DNA from: JBFMCC01 sp037445635
GTDB lineage: Bacteria; Chloroflexota; Anaerolineae; Anaerolineales; Villigracilaceae
Direction: 5' to 3'
Length of the DNA: 64,000 nt
NCBI GenBank assembly: GCA_037445635.1
Contig: JBBIKC010000006.1
Span: forward strand, 1-64,000
Part shown: positions 24,943-33,528 of the stretch, in pieces
How positions within the stretch are numbered: position 1 is the first letter of the stretch
How the letters are laid out: each line of letters opens with the position of its first letter
Made by a program: the position numbers and the translations under genes
The notes under the pieces: model-generated
Database searches by the model: none
What the model saw: the letters and a program-made list of their open reading frames with translations, nothing else
Told to the model about the DNA's origin: nothing

Positions 24943-26769
24943 ATGACCGAAGAACTCGACGTCATGTTCCAGGAGGCGGTCGAAGCCCTGCGCAGGCGGG
25001 ACCATGCCCGGGCACGCGACCTGCTCACGCGCCTGCTGAAAACCGATCAGAAGAACGTCACCTACTGGATCTGGTTAAGCGCGGCGGTTGAGACGTCCAA
25101 AGAGCGGACCTACTGCCTGCAAACCGCGCTCAACCTCGACCCCGAAAATGCCACCGCCAAACGCGGCCTGATCCTGCTCGGGGCCCTCCCCCCGGACGAG
25201 AATGTCAAGCCCTTCCCGGTCAACCGTCCGCGCGCCTGGGAGGATAACCTGATCTTGGCGCACGAACGCCCGAAGGAACGCGGATTGAAGGCGTTCGCGG
25301 GAAGCCCCATGGCGCGCATTGCCGGCCTGGGACTGGTCGGGGCCGTCGTCTGCGGGCTGGTCGTCTTCGGGTTCTTTGCGCCGCGCAACATTCGTTTCAG
25401 TTTCGGGCCCACGATCACGCCGGGGCCGTCGCCTACCTACACCACCACGCCGACTTTCATCAATTCCACCGCGCCGCCGGAAGCGCCCACCCGCATCGGC
25501 CCCACGCCGTTGTGGGCCTTTCTGCCCGCTACGTACACGCCCACGCCGTTCTTCGGCGCCACCCCGCGCGATCCGCAGACCGGCGATATTGCCCGCGCCG
25601 CCCGCCTCGCCCTGCAGAACGAGGACTGGCCCGAAGTGATCCGCCTGATGGAGCAGGTGGTTGACCTGGAGCCGAATTCGGCCGATCCGTGGTTCACCAT
25701 CGGCCAGGCTTATTTCTATCAAGAAGATTACAAGTCGGCCATCGAGTCTTACAACCGCGCCATCGAGGTCAACGAAAATTACAGCCCGGCTTACGTGGCC
25801 CGCGCCCGCGCCAACAAACTCTTCGCTCCCAAAACCGAGAGCATCATCGAAGACCTCGATTTTGCCATCCAGACCGATCCCGGCTACGCGGAGGCGTACA
25901 TCGAACGCGCCGGTTATTACACGGATCTGGGCGACCCCGAGGCCGCGCTGGAAGACCTGCAGACCGCCGACGGCCTCCTGCCCAACTCGGCGCTGGTCTA
26001 TTACGAATATTCGCGCGCCTATTTTATACAGGGTGACATCGAAAACGCGCTTGCCTTCGCAGAGCGCGCCAAAGAGATTGACCTGACCCTGCTTCCCAAC
26101 TACCTCGCTCTTGGACAGGCGTATCTTGCCAGCGGTCAAACGCAGGAAGCCGCCGAGGCGCTCCGCACTTATACGACTTATGAGACCGGCAATCCGCTCG
26201 CCTGGCTGTTGACCGGCAAGATGGAATACGCCAACGGCAATTACGAGGCGGCCCTGGAAGCCCTCGATGAAGCCATCCAACTCAAAAATATTCCCGAAGC
26301 GCGCCTGTACCGCGGCCTCACCTATGTGGAACTCGGCGAAGGCTCCGAGGCCGAGTACGAATTGCGCGCCGCCCTGGGCGTCCTGCCCGACACATTCGAG
26401 GCGCAAATCGGGCTGGCGCGTGCGCACTACATCCAGGAAGAGTTCGGCTCCGCCTCCCAGCAGGCCGGGACGGCACTCACGCTGGCCGAAACGGATGAAC
26501 AATTCGCTGTCGCCTATTACTGGCGCGCGCTGGCCTATGAAGGCCTCGGTCAGACCGCTTCCGCACGCGCGGATTGGGAGTCCCTGCTGGATTTACCTTC
26601 CAGCGCGATCCCGGCGGAATTGCGCCGCGAGGCACAGGATCATCTGTTCAACCTGAGCACACCCACGCCGTCTCCCACTCCCAGCCGGACGCTCACGCCC
26701 AGCCGCACTCCAACACCGAGCAGAACGCCGACTCCAAGCAGGACACCCACCCCCACGCCCACCCCATAA
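24943..26769 (+). CDS. Membrane-anchored tetratricopeptide repeat protein
   Basis: The 608-residue protein has an N-terminal cytoplasmic TPR-like helical pair (about 1-80), a transmembrane helix near 125-147 and a Thr/Pro linker. About nine TPR units follow from residue 215 to 580 (for example FTIGQAYFYQEDYKSAIESYNRA), then a C-terminal tail of repeated Thr/Pro/Ser/Arg units. It is a scaffold outside or across the membrane. No partner can be named. It has its own leaderless-type promoter and ends at a strong inverted repeat. Confidence 0.88.
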   Translation: MTEELDVMFQEAVEALRRRDHARARDLLTRLLKTDQKNVTYWIWLSAAVETSKERTYCLQTALNLDPENATAKRGLILLGALPPDENVKPFPVNRPRAWEDNLILAHERPKERGLKAFAGSPMARIAGLGLVGAVVCGLVVFGFFAPRNIRFSFGPTITPGPSPTYTTTPTFINSTAPPEAPTRIGPTPLWAFLPATYTPTPFFGATPRDPQTGDIARAARLALQNEDWPEVIRLMEQVVDLEPNSADPWFTIGQAYFYQEDYKSAIESYNRAIEVNENYSPAYVARARANKLFAPKTESIIEDLDFAIQTDPGYAEAYIERAGYYTDLGDPEAALEDLQTADGLLPNSALVYYEYSRAYFIQGDIENALAFAERAKEIDLTLLPNYLALGQAYLASGQTQEAAEALRTYTTYETGNPLAWLLTGKMEYANGNYEAALEALDEAIQLKNIPEARLYRGLTYVELGEGSEAEYELRAALGVLPDTFEAQIGLARAHYIQEEFGSASQQAGTALTLAETDEQFAVAYYWRALAYEGLGQTASARADWESLLDLPSSAIPAELRREAQDHLFNLSTPTPSPTPSRTLTPSRTPTPSRTPTPSRTPTPTPTP

Positions 26770-26773
26770 AATC

Positions 26774-26806
26774 AGGAACCCGTTTTCTCGAAGAAAACGG
26801 GTTCCT
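26774..26806. terminator. Bidirectional terminator, 15-bp stem
   Basis: AGGAACCCGTTTTCT and its exact inverse with a 3-nt loop separate the convergent TPR and DUF971 genes. It belongs to the same family of long perfect hairpins as 47973-48005. Confidence 0.75.
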
Positions 26807-26809
26807 CTG

Positions 26810-27151
26810 TTAAGCCTTGCCGCGATGCTGTTCGCAGGGACACAGCGCGCGCAAGTAATGCCAGTTGTAAATGCCGTAATCGTGACCGTCCTCCCAGATG
26901 ATGGTCAGCGCGTACGAGCCGACGGCCTTGACGTCGGTCAGGCGCGTGGCCGGAGAGTCGGGCAGGTCGGCCTCGAACACGGCCGCGTCGGGCTCGGACC
27001 TCATGTTTTCGTGCCCGCCCCGGCATGAGGCGCAGGGACAGGCCGCCCGCAGCAACTTGAAGGGATAGACGCTCACGTGCCCGTCGTCCCACGTGATGGT
27101 AAATTCCCGTTTTGATTTATTGGCTGTGATGCCGGTAGGTTTTTCGTTCAT
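26810..27151 (-). CDS. DUF971 (GBBH-like N-terminal) domain protein
   Basis: The 113-residue protein has the DUF971 pattern FTITWDDGHVSVYPFKLLR-ACPCASCRGG, with a closing YNWHYLRALCPC. Cys-rich segments (CPCASC, CPC) suggest metal binding. The fold is the N-terminal domain of gamma-butyrobetaine hydroxylases and is also linked to Fe-S proteins. The role of the stand-alone form is unknown. The start at MNEKPTG is chosen because upstream codons read through a dispersed CCCTCTCCC repeat. Confidence 0.82.
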   Translation of the reverse strand: MNEKPTGITANKSKREFTITWDDGHVSVYPFKLLRAACPCASCRGGHENMRSEPDAAVFEADLPDSPATRLTDVKAVGSYALTIIWEDGHDYGIYNWHYLRALCPCEQHRGKA

Positions 27152-27159
27152 TAGATTGG

Positions 27160-27205
27160 ATTCTCCCCCCTCTCCCAACAGGGAGAGGGGCAGGGGGTGA
27201 GGGGC
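27160..27205. repeat. C-rich dispersed repeat with GGGAGAGGGG hairpin
   Basis: CCCCCCTCTCCC AACA GGGAGAGGGG forms a hairpin followed by CAGGGGGTGAGGGG, a known type of scattered intergenic repeat in bacterial genomes. It lies between the SH3 and DUF971 genes. Confidence 0.55.
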
Positions 27206-27207
27206 GA

Positions 27208-27690
27208 TCACGGCGAAGGGACAACCGCCAGAAAGTCCGCCGCGGCCCAGCCGGCGCGCGTTTCGTCATACGGCGCGACCAGATACCACCAAGTATATCC
27301 GTCCGCTTCGCGCGGGCCGTCGCGCACCTGGAAGACCTCCGAATCGAATCCGAGGAAGAGTTGCTCGGTGTTCAATCCCGGCCCGGCGCGCAGTCGCAGA
27401 CCGTCACCCTCGGTGCCGCTGATCTGCACGTAGCCGCCGACGACGATCTGCCCCGCAGCCGGCGTGGGCGTGACGAACGGATCAATTGTGGGCGTGGCCG
27501 AAGGCGCGGGCGTGGAGGTCGGGGCGGGGATCAGAGTCAGGTCCGCGGGGGCGATCTCGAGGTCCCCGGAGGAGGCGGGCGTGAATCCGATGGCGCTCAT
27601 GGTGATCATGGTCAGAATCCCGGCCAGGATCATCGCGCCCAGGATCACGCCGGGGTTCAGGAAGAGACGCCAGTCGAGCGGTGGTTTCAT
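27208..27690 (-). CDS. Membrane-anchored SH3b-domain protein
   Basis: The 160-residue protein has a transmembrane anchor at about 12-36, a Thr/Pro linker at 45-75 and a bacterial SH3-like domain (GDGLRLRAGPGLNTEQLFLG ... GWAAADFL). SH3b domains usually bind peptidoglycan or peptides outside the cell. Its ATG overlaps the stop of the lipid kinase gene (ATGA), so they form a two-gene operon. Confidence 0.82.
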   Translation of the reverse strand: MKPPLDWRLFLNPGVILGAMILAGILTMITMSAIGFTPASSGDLEIAPADLTLIPAPTSTPAPSATPTIDPFVTPTPAAGQIVVGGYVQISGTEGDGLRLRAGPGLNTEQLFLGFDSEVFQVRDGPREADGYTWWYLVAPYDETRAGWAAADFLAVVPSP

Positions 27691-28634
27691 ATCTTCGGCG
27701 CATCCTTCAGGAGATACAGCGATTTTAACGGAATAAGCAATTTTAGCGCGCGCGGCTGGATTGTGATGGTCACTTCTTTTGTCTCGGGACGCGGCTCGCC
27801 GTCGGACTGGACGAGGAAGGGCGAATCGGCCTCCACGCGCAGACAGCGGAACGGGATGCGGCGCGCCTTGTCCGAACTCAGGTGGTGGCCGCGCCACAGG
27901 TCGTAGGCGTGGCGCAGGGCGTCGCCCAGGTTGTTGCCGGAGAGAAGCCACAGGTCGAACTCACCGTCGTCGAGGTACGCCTGCGGCGAGAGCACCGCGT
28001 GCCCGCCCATGTAACGGCGGATGTTATTGGCGACGGCCACCAGGAAGTTGCCTTCCACTGCCTGCTCGTCGGCCCACAACCTCAATCGGACTCCGCTCCA
28101 CTGGCTGGCGTTCCAGATGGTGGTGAAGGTGTATTCGGGGAACGAGAAGAATTTTTCGAGGCGCAGGCGCGGCTCCAGCGCGTGGATGGTCATCGCGTCC
28201 AGTCCCATGCCGGCCCACAGCAGGAACGGCTGGCCGTTGCAAAGGCCCACGTCCACGCGGCAGGCAGGCGCGTCGGCCAGGACCTCGGCATTTCGGCGCA
28301 GGACCCACCAGCGGGTCCAGGTGAAGACCGGCAGGCCGAGTTCCTGGGCAAGCACGTTGGCGGTTCCGCTCGGCAGGACGCCCAGCGCGGTCTCCGTCCC
28401 GGCCAGTCCCGTGACGACCTGCCCGATGGTGCCGTCGCCGCCGGCCGCGAAGACCGCGTCCATCTTTTCGACCGCGGCCTGGCGCGCGGCTTCGGTGGCG
28501 TGCGCGCCGCTTTGGGTGGGAGTCGCGTGCACGTCCCAGCCGGAGCGGCGCAGGGTCTCGACAACGGGTTTGAGAAACGGCTTGACGGGGAACCGCCCGG
28601 CGGCGGGATTGTAAAGCAACAATGCGCGGCGCAT
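27687..28634 (-). CDS. Diacylglycerol kinase family lipid kinase (YegS/BmrU-like)
   Basis: The 315-residue enzyme belongs to the soluble DAGK-catalytic family. It starts with LLLYNPAAGR and carries the nucleotide-binding motif AAGGDGTIGQVV and LGVLPSGTANVLA. The second domain includes the conserved Gly/Asp-rich YLDDGEFDLWLL. It likely phosphorylates a lipid such as diacylglycerol or a long-chain base. The start at 28634 is chosen because the family begins with the beta strand RRALLLYNP. Confidence 0.88.
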   Translation of the reverse strand: MRRALLLYNPAAGRFPVKPFLKPVVETLRRSGWDVHATPTQSGAHATEAARQAAVEKMDAVFAAGGDGTIGQVVTGLAGTETALGVLPSGTANVLAQELGLPVFTWTRWWVLRRNAEVLADAPACRVDVGLCNGQPFLLWAGMGLDAMTIHALEPRLRLEKFFSFPEYTFTTIWNASQWSGVRLRLWADEQAVEGNFLVAVANNIRRYMGGHAVLSPQAYLDDGEFDLWLLSGNNLGDALRHAYDLWRGHHLSSDKARRIPFRCLRVEADSPFLVQSDGEPRPETKEVTITIQPRALKLLIPLKSLYLLKDAPKI

Positions 28635-28686
28635 GGACAGATTATAAAGGCTTTGCAGGGTAAAAAGCCGACTCACCCTGGGATGA

Positions 28687-28692
28687 TATAAT
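28687..28692 (+). promoter_or_regulatory. -10 box of the protein kinase gene
   Basis: TATAAT lies 16 nt before the chosen ATG at 28709. It overlaps an alternative ATG at 28691, which makes that upstream start unlikely. Confidence 0.5.
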
Positions 28693-28708
28693 GCTACGGG
28701 ACGGCAAC

Positions 28709-29758
28709 ATGCAGACAGGCGCGCTCCTCAACCAGCGGTATCAATTGCTCGAACGCCTCGGCTCCGGCGGCATGGCCGAGGTCTTCCGGGCGCGCGACCT
28801 GATGCTGGAACGCTCGGTGGCGATCAAGGTTCTGCGCGCCGATTATTCGCAGAGCAAGTCGTTTCAGGAGCGCTTCCGCCAGGAGGCGCGCTCGGCCGCC
28901 AACCTCTCACATCCCAACATCGTCACCGTCCATGATTTCGGGCTGGACAAAGAACAGCTCTTCATCGTGATGGAATACGTGCCCGGCACGGATCTCAAGT
29001 CCCTGCTGCGCAAGCGCGGCCGCTTCACGGTCGAGGAGGCCATTCCGCTCATTGTGCAGGCCTGCGCCGGCGTGGGCTACGCCCACCGCGCCGGCCTCGT
29101 CCACTGCGACGTGAAGCCGCACAACCTGCTCATCACGCCCGACCAGCGCCTCAAGGTCACCGACTTCGGCATCGCCCGCGCCCTGAGCACCATCTCTCCC
29201 GGCGAGCGCACGGAGATCGTGTGGGGATCGCCGCAATACTTCGCGCCCGAACAGGCCGCCGGCGGCGCGCCCTCGCCTGCCTCCGATGTTTATTCTCTCG
29301 GCGTTGTGCTCTACGAAATGCTGACCGGCACATTGCCCTTCAACGGGGCGACCGCGGACGAACTGGCGCGCCAACATCTGCAGGCCGAGCCGGTCCTGCT
29401 CAGTGAATATCTGCCGGATGTCCCGCCCACGCTCGAAGAGATCGTCCTCAAGGTCCTTTCAAAGGAACCGTCCGCGCGCTATCGCACCGCGGATCAGTTG
29501 GGACGCGTGCTGATGCGCTTCGGGACTCAGCGTCCGCCGACGCCGCCGCCGCTGACTCTCACCCCCGAAGCGGCCAACGACTTCGAGGAGCCCGCGCCCG
29601 TTCCCGCCGCAGCTCCCCAGCCTGCTGCGGCTTCCGAGATGCCCTTCCCAGACCTCGAGATTGACTGGATCTCCATCGGCCTCGGCCTGCTGGCGTTGAT
29701 CGCGGTCGGCGGGTTGATTCCGTTCTGGATGTGGATCTATTACGTTTACAACCCGTGA
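28709..29758 (+). CDS. PknB-like serine/threonine protein kinase
   Basis: The 349-residue kinase shows the Gly loop GSGGMAEVF, the ATP Lys in VAIKVLR, the catalytic loop HCDVKPHNLLI, the DFG motif in VTDFGIAR and APEQAAGG at the activation segment. The catalytic loop has Cys where most have Arg (HRD). A Pro/Ala/Thr linker follows the kinase, and a C-terminal transmembrane helix ends the protein at about residue 325-345. No extracellular sensor such as PASTA follows the helix. Substrates are unknown. Confidence 0.92.
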   Translation: MQTGALLNQRYQLLERLGSGGMAEVFRARDLMLERSVAIKVLRADYSQSKSFQERFRQEARSAANLSHPNIVTVHDFGLDKEQLFIVMEYVPGTDLKSLLRKRGRFTVEEAIPLIVQACAGVGYAHRAGLVHCDVKPHNLLITPDQRLKVTDFGIARALSTISPGERTEIVWGSPQYFAPEQAAGGAPSPASDVYSLGVVLYEMLTGTLPFNGATADELARQHLQAEPVLLSEYLPDVPPTLEEIVLKVLSKEPSARYRTADQLGRVLMRFGTQRPPTPPPLTLTPEAANDFEEPAPVPAAAPQPAAASEMPFPDLEIDWISIGLGLLALIAVGGLIPFWMWIYYVYNP

Positions 29759-29793
29759 GCCTTTCCAAAGTCGGGTGACTTTGGACTCCGATC

Positions 29794-30456
29794 ATGCCGC
29801 TCAAATATCTCATCGTCCCCTCGATCCTCTCCGCTGATTTTCTCCGTCTTGGCGACGCCCTGTCCGCCTGTGAATCCGCCGGCGCGGACTGGATTCATGT
29901 AGACGTGATGGACGGTCATTTCGTCCCGAATCTGACGATGGGTCCGTTCATCGTCGAGCATTGCCGCCGCGCCACGAAACTTCCGCTCGATGTGCATTTG
30001 ATGATCGAGAATCCCGAACGCCACCTGGAGGCTTATGCAAAGGCCGGCGCGTCGCACATCACTGTGCACGTGGAGACCTGTCCCCACCTGCATCGCACGC
30101 TCCAGCAGATCAAGTCGCTGGGATGCAGGGCGGGTGTTACGCTCAATCCCGGTACCCCGGCCTCGGCCATCGAGCCGGTCCTGCCCCTGGCCGACCTGGT
30201 GCTGGTGCTGAGCGTCAACCCGGGCTATTCGGGGCAGGAATTCATCCCTGGCGTGTTGCCGAAGATCGAACATATCCGCCGGAAACTGGATGAGATTAAC
30301 TCGTCCGCGTGGCTGGAGGTGGATGGCGGCCTCTCGGCGGAGAACCTGCCCAGAGTCCGCGACGCGGGCGCGAATGTGTTTGTCTCGGCCAGCGCGGTGT
30401 TCCGTCATCCGCAGGGGATCGAGGCGGGGATACGGTCACTGCGCGGGAGTTTATGA
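29794..30456 (+). CDS. rpe: Ribulose-phosphate 3-epimerase
   Basis: The 220-residue TIM-barrel enzyme interconverts ribulose-5-phosphate and xylulose-5-phosphate in the pentose phosphate pathway. Diagnostic motifs are present: PSILSADFLRLG, HVDVMDGHFVPNLTMGP, DVHLMIENP, LVLSVNPGYSGQ and LEVDGGL. It lies 35 nt after the kinase gene and 14 nt before a zinc-ribbon gene in the same direction. Confidence 0.97.
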   Translation: MPLKYLIVPSILSADFLRLGDALSACESAGADWIHVDVMDGHFVPNLTMGPFIVEHCRRATKLPLDVHLMIENPERHLEAYAKAGASHITVHVETCPHLHRTLQQIKSLGCRAGVTLNPGTPASAIEPVLPLADLVLVLSVNPGYSGQEFIPGVLPKIEHIRRKLDEINSSAWLEVDGGLSAENLPRVRDAGANVFVSASAVFRHPQGIEAGIRSLRGSL

Positions 30457-30470
30457 CTCGGGAGGAGAAG

Positions 30471-30899
30471 ATGGATCAGATCTTTTGTCGTGAATGTGGC
30501 ACGCCCTATCATCCGGGAGAGGCCAATTTTTGTTCCAAATGCGGGGCACCGTTGCCCACCAAGGCAAATGCGGTGGATGAATTGAAATCACTGCAAAAGG
30601 AGAGCAGAGGTTATGGAGCTTTGCGTTTTACCGCTGATCTGATCGTTTTCTTGGGTTGGTTGATTATCATTGGCGGCATCTTTCTTGCAGTAAGTGTGTA
30701 TAAAATCATGAGCGAGATCAGTTCTCAGAGTGACACTGCAATTCTGGCCTCGATAATGACTGGCATATTTTCTCTCTTCGGGGGTGTGTTCTCGATTGCG
30801 AGTGGTCAGTTTCTGGAGTTGATGCTGGAGATGAGAGATGATTTGCACGTTAACACAAGACTATTACGCCGTTTATCGCTAATGATTTCCGAGCAATAG
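30471..30899 (+). CDS. Zinc-ribbon membrane protein of unknown function
   Basis: The 142-residue protein has an N-terminal zinc ribbon (CRECG ... CSKCG, residues 6-24) and two transmembrane helices at about 60-82 and 98-120. GGAGGAG 4 nt before the ATG decides the start. The function is unknown. Its codon use is less GC-rich than rpe, which may mean later acquisition. Confidence 0.72.
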   Translation: MDQIFCRECGTPYHPGEANFCSKCGAPLPTKANAVDELKSLQKESRGYGALRFTADLIVFLGWLIIIGGIFLAVSVYKIMSEISSQSDTAILASIMTGIFSLFGGVFSIASGQFLELMLEMRDDLHVNTRLLRRLSLMISEQ

Positions 30900-30952
30900 G
30901 TAAAGCCACCCCTGCTCCTCCTCTGAGTGAGGTTTCAGGGGTAAGGAAAACA

Positions 30953-30975
30953 AAAACCGCGGCCGTTTCGCGGCC
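30953..30975 (-). terminator. Terminator of rpmB
   Basis: On the minus strand CGCGGCCG, a 5-nt loop and CGGCCGCG are followed by GTTTTTGTTTT. Confidence 0.7.
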
Positions 30976-31003
30976 GCGATCTTTGACAGGAGAGAAAACA
31001 ACC

Positions 31004-31189
31004 TTACGCTGTTACTTTGGTCGAGGTGCGGATGCACCGGGCGCACAACACCTTTTTGACCTTGCGGCCGTTCTCCATCACGATCGTCTTCTGCAGGTTG
31101 GGAAGAAACTTCCGATTGGTGGCGCGCAGGGAGAACGAACGATTGTGGCCGAAGGTGGTGGTCTTTCCGCAGTGAGCGCATTTAGCCAT
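31004..31189 (-). CDS. rpmB: 50S ribosomal protein L28
   Basis: The 61-residue protein matches L28: MAKCAHCGKTTTFGHNRSFS at the start, followed by RKFLPNLQK and the C-terminal RCIRTSTK. Two Cys pairs (CAHC and CARC) form the zinc-binding form of L28. It is monocistronic, with its own terminator, and divergent from the Asp23 gene. Confidence 0.96.
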   Translation of the reverse strand: MAKCAHCGKTTTFGHNRSFSLRATNRKFLPNLQKTIVMENGRKVKKVLCARCIRTSTKVTA

Positions 31190-31310
31190 GACTTACGATC
31201 CTTTCCAGACAATGATTGCACAGACGTGCCTGCTCGCGTGAGCGCCGCATTGTACCATAAATCGAAACCATCTTCAAGACAAACTGTTAATAAGGACACA
31301 GAGGAATAAT

Positions 31311-31667
31311 ATGGGCAGAGACAGCACACCCCTTGGGCGAGTCCACATTTCACCGAATGCCGTGGCGACCATCGCCTATCGCGCTACGCTCGAATCCTAC
31401 GGCGTGGTGGGGCTGGCGCCGCGCAGCCTGGCGGAGGGGCTGGCGCACACCCTCACGCGCGAACCCAGCCGCGGCGTGACCGTCCATTACAACGGCGACG
31501 ACATTGACATTGACGTTTTCGTCGTCATCGAATACGGTACGCGCGTCCTTTCGGTGGCGCAGAGCGTGGCCAACACCGTGCGCTTCCATGTGGAGAAAGC
31601 GCTCGGCCTGAAAGTGAACTCGGTCAATGTGCACGTGGCCGGCCTGCGGGTCAGCGATATTGATTAG
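31311..31667 (+). CDS. Asp23/Gls24 family envelope-stress protein
   Basis: The 118-residue protein has the DUF322/Asp23 pattern: GRVHISPNAVATIAYRA, the middle VDVFVVIEYG and the C-terminal VNSVNVHVAGLRV. In Firmicutes these proteins sit just upstream of the YloV/FakA gene, and the same order is seen here, so a link with lipid metabolism or envelope stress is likely. AGAGGAATAAT precedes the ATG. Confidence 0.9.
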   Translation: MGRDSTPLGRVHISPNAVATIAYRATLESYGVVGLAPRSLAEGLAHTLTREPSRGVTVHYNGDDIDIDVFVVIEYGTRVLSVAQSVANTVRFHVEKALGLKVNSVNVHVAGLRVSDID

Positions 31668-31676
31668 ATTATTTTC

Positions 31677-31709
31677 AAACCCTAAAGGTCTTCAAGACCT
31701 TTAGGGTTT
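31677..31709 (+). terminator. Long perfect hairpin between Asp23 and fakA genes
   Basis: AAACCCTAAAGGTCTT is followed almost directly by its exact inverse, with only one or two unpaired bases. The U-tract is poor, so it may attenuate rather than stop transcription. Confidence 0.5.
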
Positions 31710-31728
31710 GAGGTTTTGAGGAGCATTC

Positions 31729-33411
31729 ATGAGTGTAGGATCATCCGACATCCAGGCCAAACGGCTGCACGACCTGCGCAACAACCCGATTGACGGGCTG
31801 GTGCTCAAGGAACTCGTTCAGGCGGGATTGACCTGGCTGAGGACCAACCAGCAGACGGTCAACGCACTGAACGTCTTCCCCGTCCCCGACGGCGACACCG
31901 GCACGAACATGACGCTGACGATGCAATCCGCCTGGAATGAGATCGCCGATATCGGTCATCACAGCGTGGGCGAGATGGCCGCCGCGGTGGCCAAGGGAGC
32001 GTTGATGGGGGCGCGCGGCAATTCGGGCGTGATCCTTTCGCAGTTGTGGCGCGGCTTCTCGCGCGGCCTGCACGGCGCGGACGTGCTCGACGGACCGACA
32101 TTGGCCAGGGCTTTCGCGGAGGCGCGCGATACGGCCTACAAGGGTGTCGTCCGCCCGGTGGAGGGGACGATCCTGACCGTGGCGAAAGATGTCGCCGCGG
32201 CCGCCGAGGCCGCGCTGGCCGAAACGCAGGACCCGATCGAAATCCTGGCGCGCGTCGTGCCGGCCGCGGACGCGTCGGTGCAGAATACGCCCGAACTTCT
32301 GCCGGTGCTCAAGCAGGCGGGCGTGGTCGATTCGGGCGGCAAGGGCCTCTTCTTCGTGCTCGAGGGGATGCTCCGCTATTTTAACGGCGAGCCGCTCGAC
32401 GTCCCGACTGTGAGCGTGCAGCCCATGTCGGCCATGAATCTGAAAGAGGCGATGGAGTCGGTCGAAGAGGGACAAGACTACGAAGTCGTCGTGGATTTTT
32501 ACCCGGACGGCCAACTGGATTTGCAATCGTTTTATGGCAGGCTCGAAGCGATGGGCACATCCATTCAGGTGGGCGAGGGGGAGGGCATGTATCGCATGCA
32601 CATCCACGTACCGCTCGAAAAACGATACGAACCGATTGATTACATCATGGGCATCGGCACGATCAGCAAGATCGCCATGGAAAACCTGATGGCCCAGATG
32701 GACGACATCCAGAGGTCCAAAGCAGAGGCGATCGAGTTCATGCCGGTGGAGCCGGGGCAGATCGCGGTGGTGGTCGTCTCGCCGGGCAAGGGGCTGAGCC
32801 GCATCTTTGCTTCGCTGGGCGTGGCCGCGATCGTCGAGGGCGGGCAGACGATGAATCCGTCCACGCAGGAAATCCTGGCCGCGTTCGAGAATCTCCCGAC
32901 CGATAAAGTAATTATTTTGCCGAATAACAAAAACATTATCCTCGCCGCGAACCAGGCGAAAGAAGTGACCGTCAAACAGGTGGCTGTGGTGCCGAGCCGC
33001 ACCGTCCCGCAGGGACTGGCGGCGATGCTGGCGCTCAACCCGGACGGGGAGGTGGATGCCGTCGCCGAGAAGATGACCAAATCCCTGGCCTCGGTGCAGA
33101 CGGGCGAGATCACCGTCGCCACGCGCACGGTGGAAATTGACGGCGTGAAGGTCGAGGCGGGACAGGTGATTGCCTTGCTGGATGGCAAGTTAGTATTATC
33201 TGCTTCGACAATTGAAGAAGCCGTGATGAGATTACTCGAAAAGGCCGAGGCGGAGAAGCACGAACTGATCACGTTCTACTATGGCGAAGATCTGAATCGA
33301 AACGAGGCGTTTCGCATCGCGGATGTGGCGCGCGGGAAGTATCCCTCACAGGAGATCGAAGTGCAGGATGGCGGCCAGCCGCATTATCCGTTTTTGATTT
33401 CGGTGGAGTAA
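31729..33411 (+). CDS. fakA: DAK2/DegV-associated kinase, fatty acid kinase subunit FakA (YloV)
   Basis: The 560-residue protein combines an N-terminal DhaL (DAK2) kinase domain (NVFPVPDGDTGTNMTLTM at about residues 44-61, GARGNSGVILSQ at 94-105) with a middle domain and the C-terminal YloV domain. FakA phosphorylates fatty acids presented by FakB (DegV family). A DegV-type gene follows, completing the pair. GAGGAG lies upstream of the ATG. Confidence 0.92.
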   Translation: MSVGSSDIQAKRLHDLRNNPIDGLVLKELVQAGLTWLRTNQQTVNALNVFPVPDGDTGTNMTLTMQSAWNEIADIGHHSVGEMAAAVAKGALMGARGNSGVILSQLWRGFSRGLHGADVLDGPTLARAFAEARDTAYKGVVRPVEGTILTVAKDVAAAAEAALAETQDPIEILARVVPAADASVQNTPELLPVLKQAGVVDSGGKGLFFVLEGMLRYFNGEPLDVPTVSVQPMSAMNLKEAMESVEEGQDYEVVVDFYPDGQLDLQSFYGRLEAMGTSIQVGEGEGMYRMHIHVPLEKRYEPIDYIMGIGTISKIAMENLMAQMDDIQRSKAEAIEFMPVEPGQIAVVVVSPGKGLSRIFASLGVAAIVEGGQTMNPSTQEILAAFENLPTDKVIILPNNKNIILAANQAKEVTVKQVAVVPSRTVPQGLAAMLALNPDGEVDAVAEKMTKSLASVQTGEITVATRTVEIDGVKVEAGQVIALLDGKLVLSASTIEEAVMRLLEKAEAEKHELITFYYGEDLNRNEAFRIADVARGKYPSQEIEVQDGGQPHYPFLISVE

Positions 33412-33458
33412 TGCTCGGCGGAGGCTGAGGCCTCCGCCGAATTGTTTAATCCCTGTGC

Positions 33459-33464
33459 TATACT
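33459..33464 (+). promoter_or_regulatory. -10 box of the fakB gene
   Basis: TATACT lies about 65 nt before the DegV-family gene, giving it a possible promoter of its own. Confidence 0.35.
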
Positions 33465-33528
33465 CGCCGCATTATGTATGTCCTCCGTTCCCTCACACAT
33501 CGCCTCTTCGCGGTGAAAAAGGATTTTT

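Noticed and set aside
26650..26769. Tandem CCCACGCCG/AGCAGGAC-like DNA repeat as a separate element
   Set aside because: It codes for the Thr/Pro/Ser tail of the TPR protein.
28691..28708. Upstream ATG for the protein kinase
   Set aside because: It overlaps the TATAAT box, so it would not be in the mRNA.
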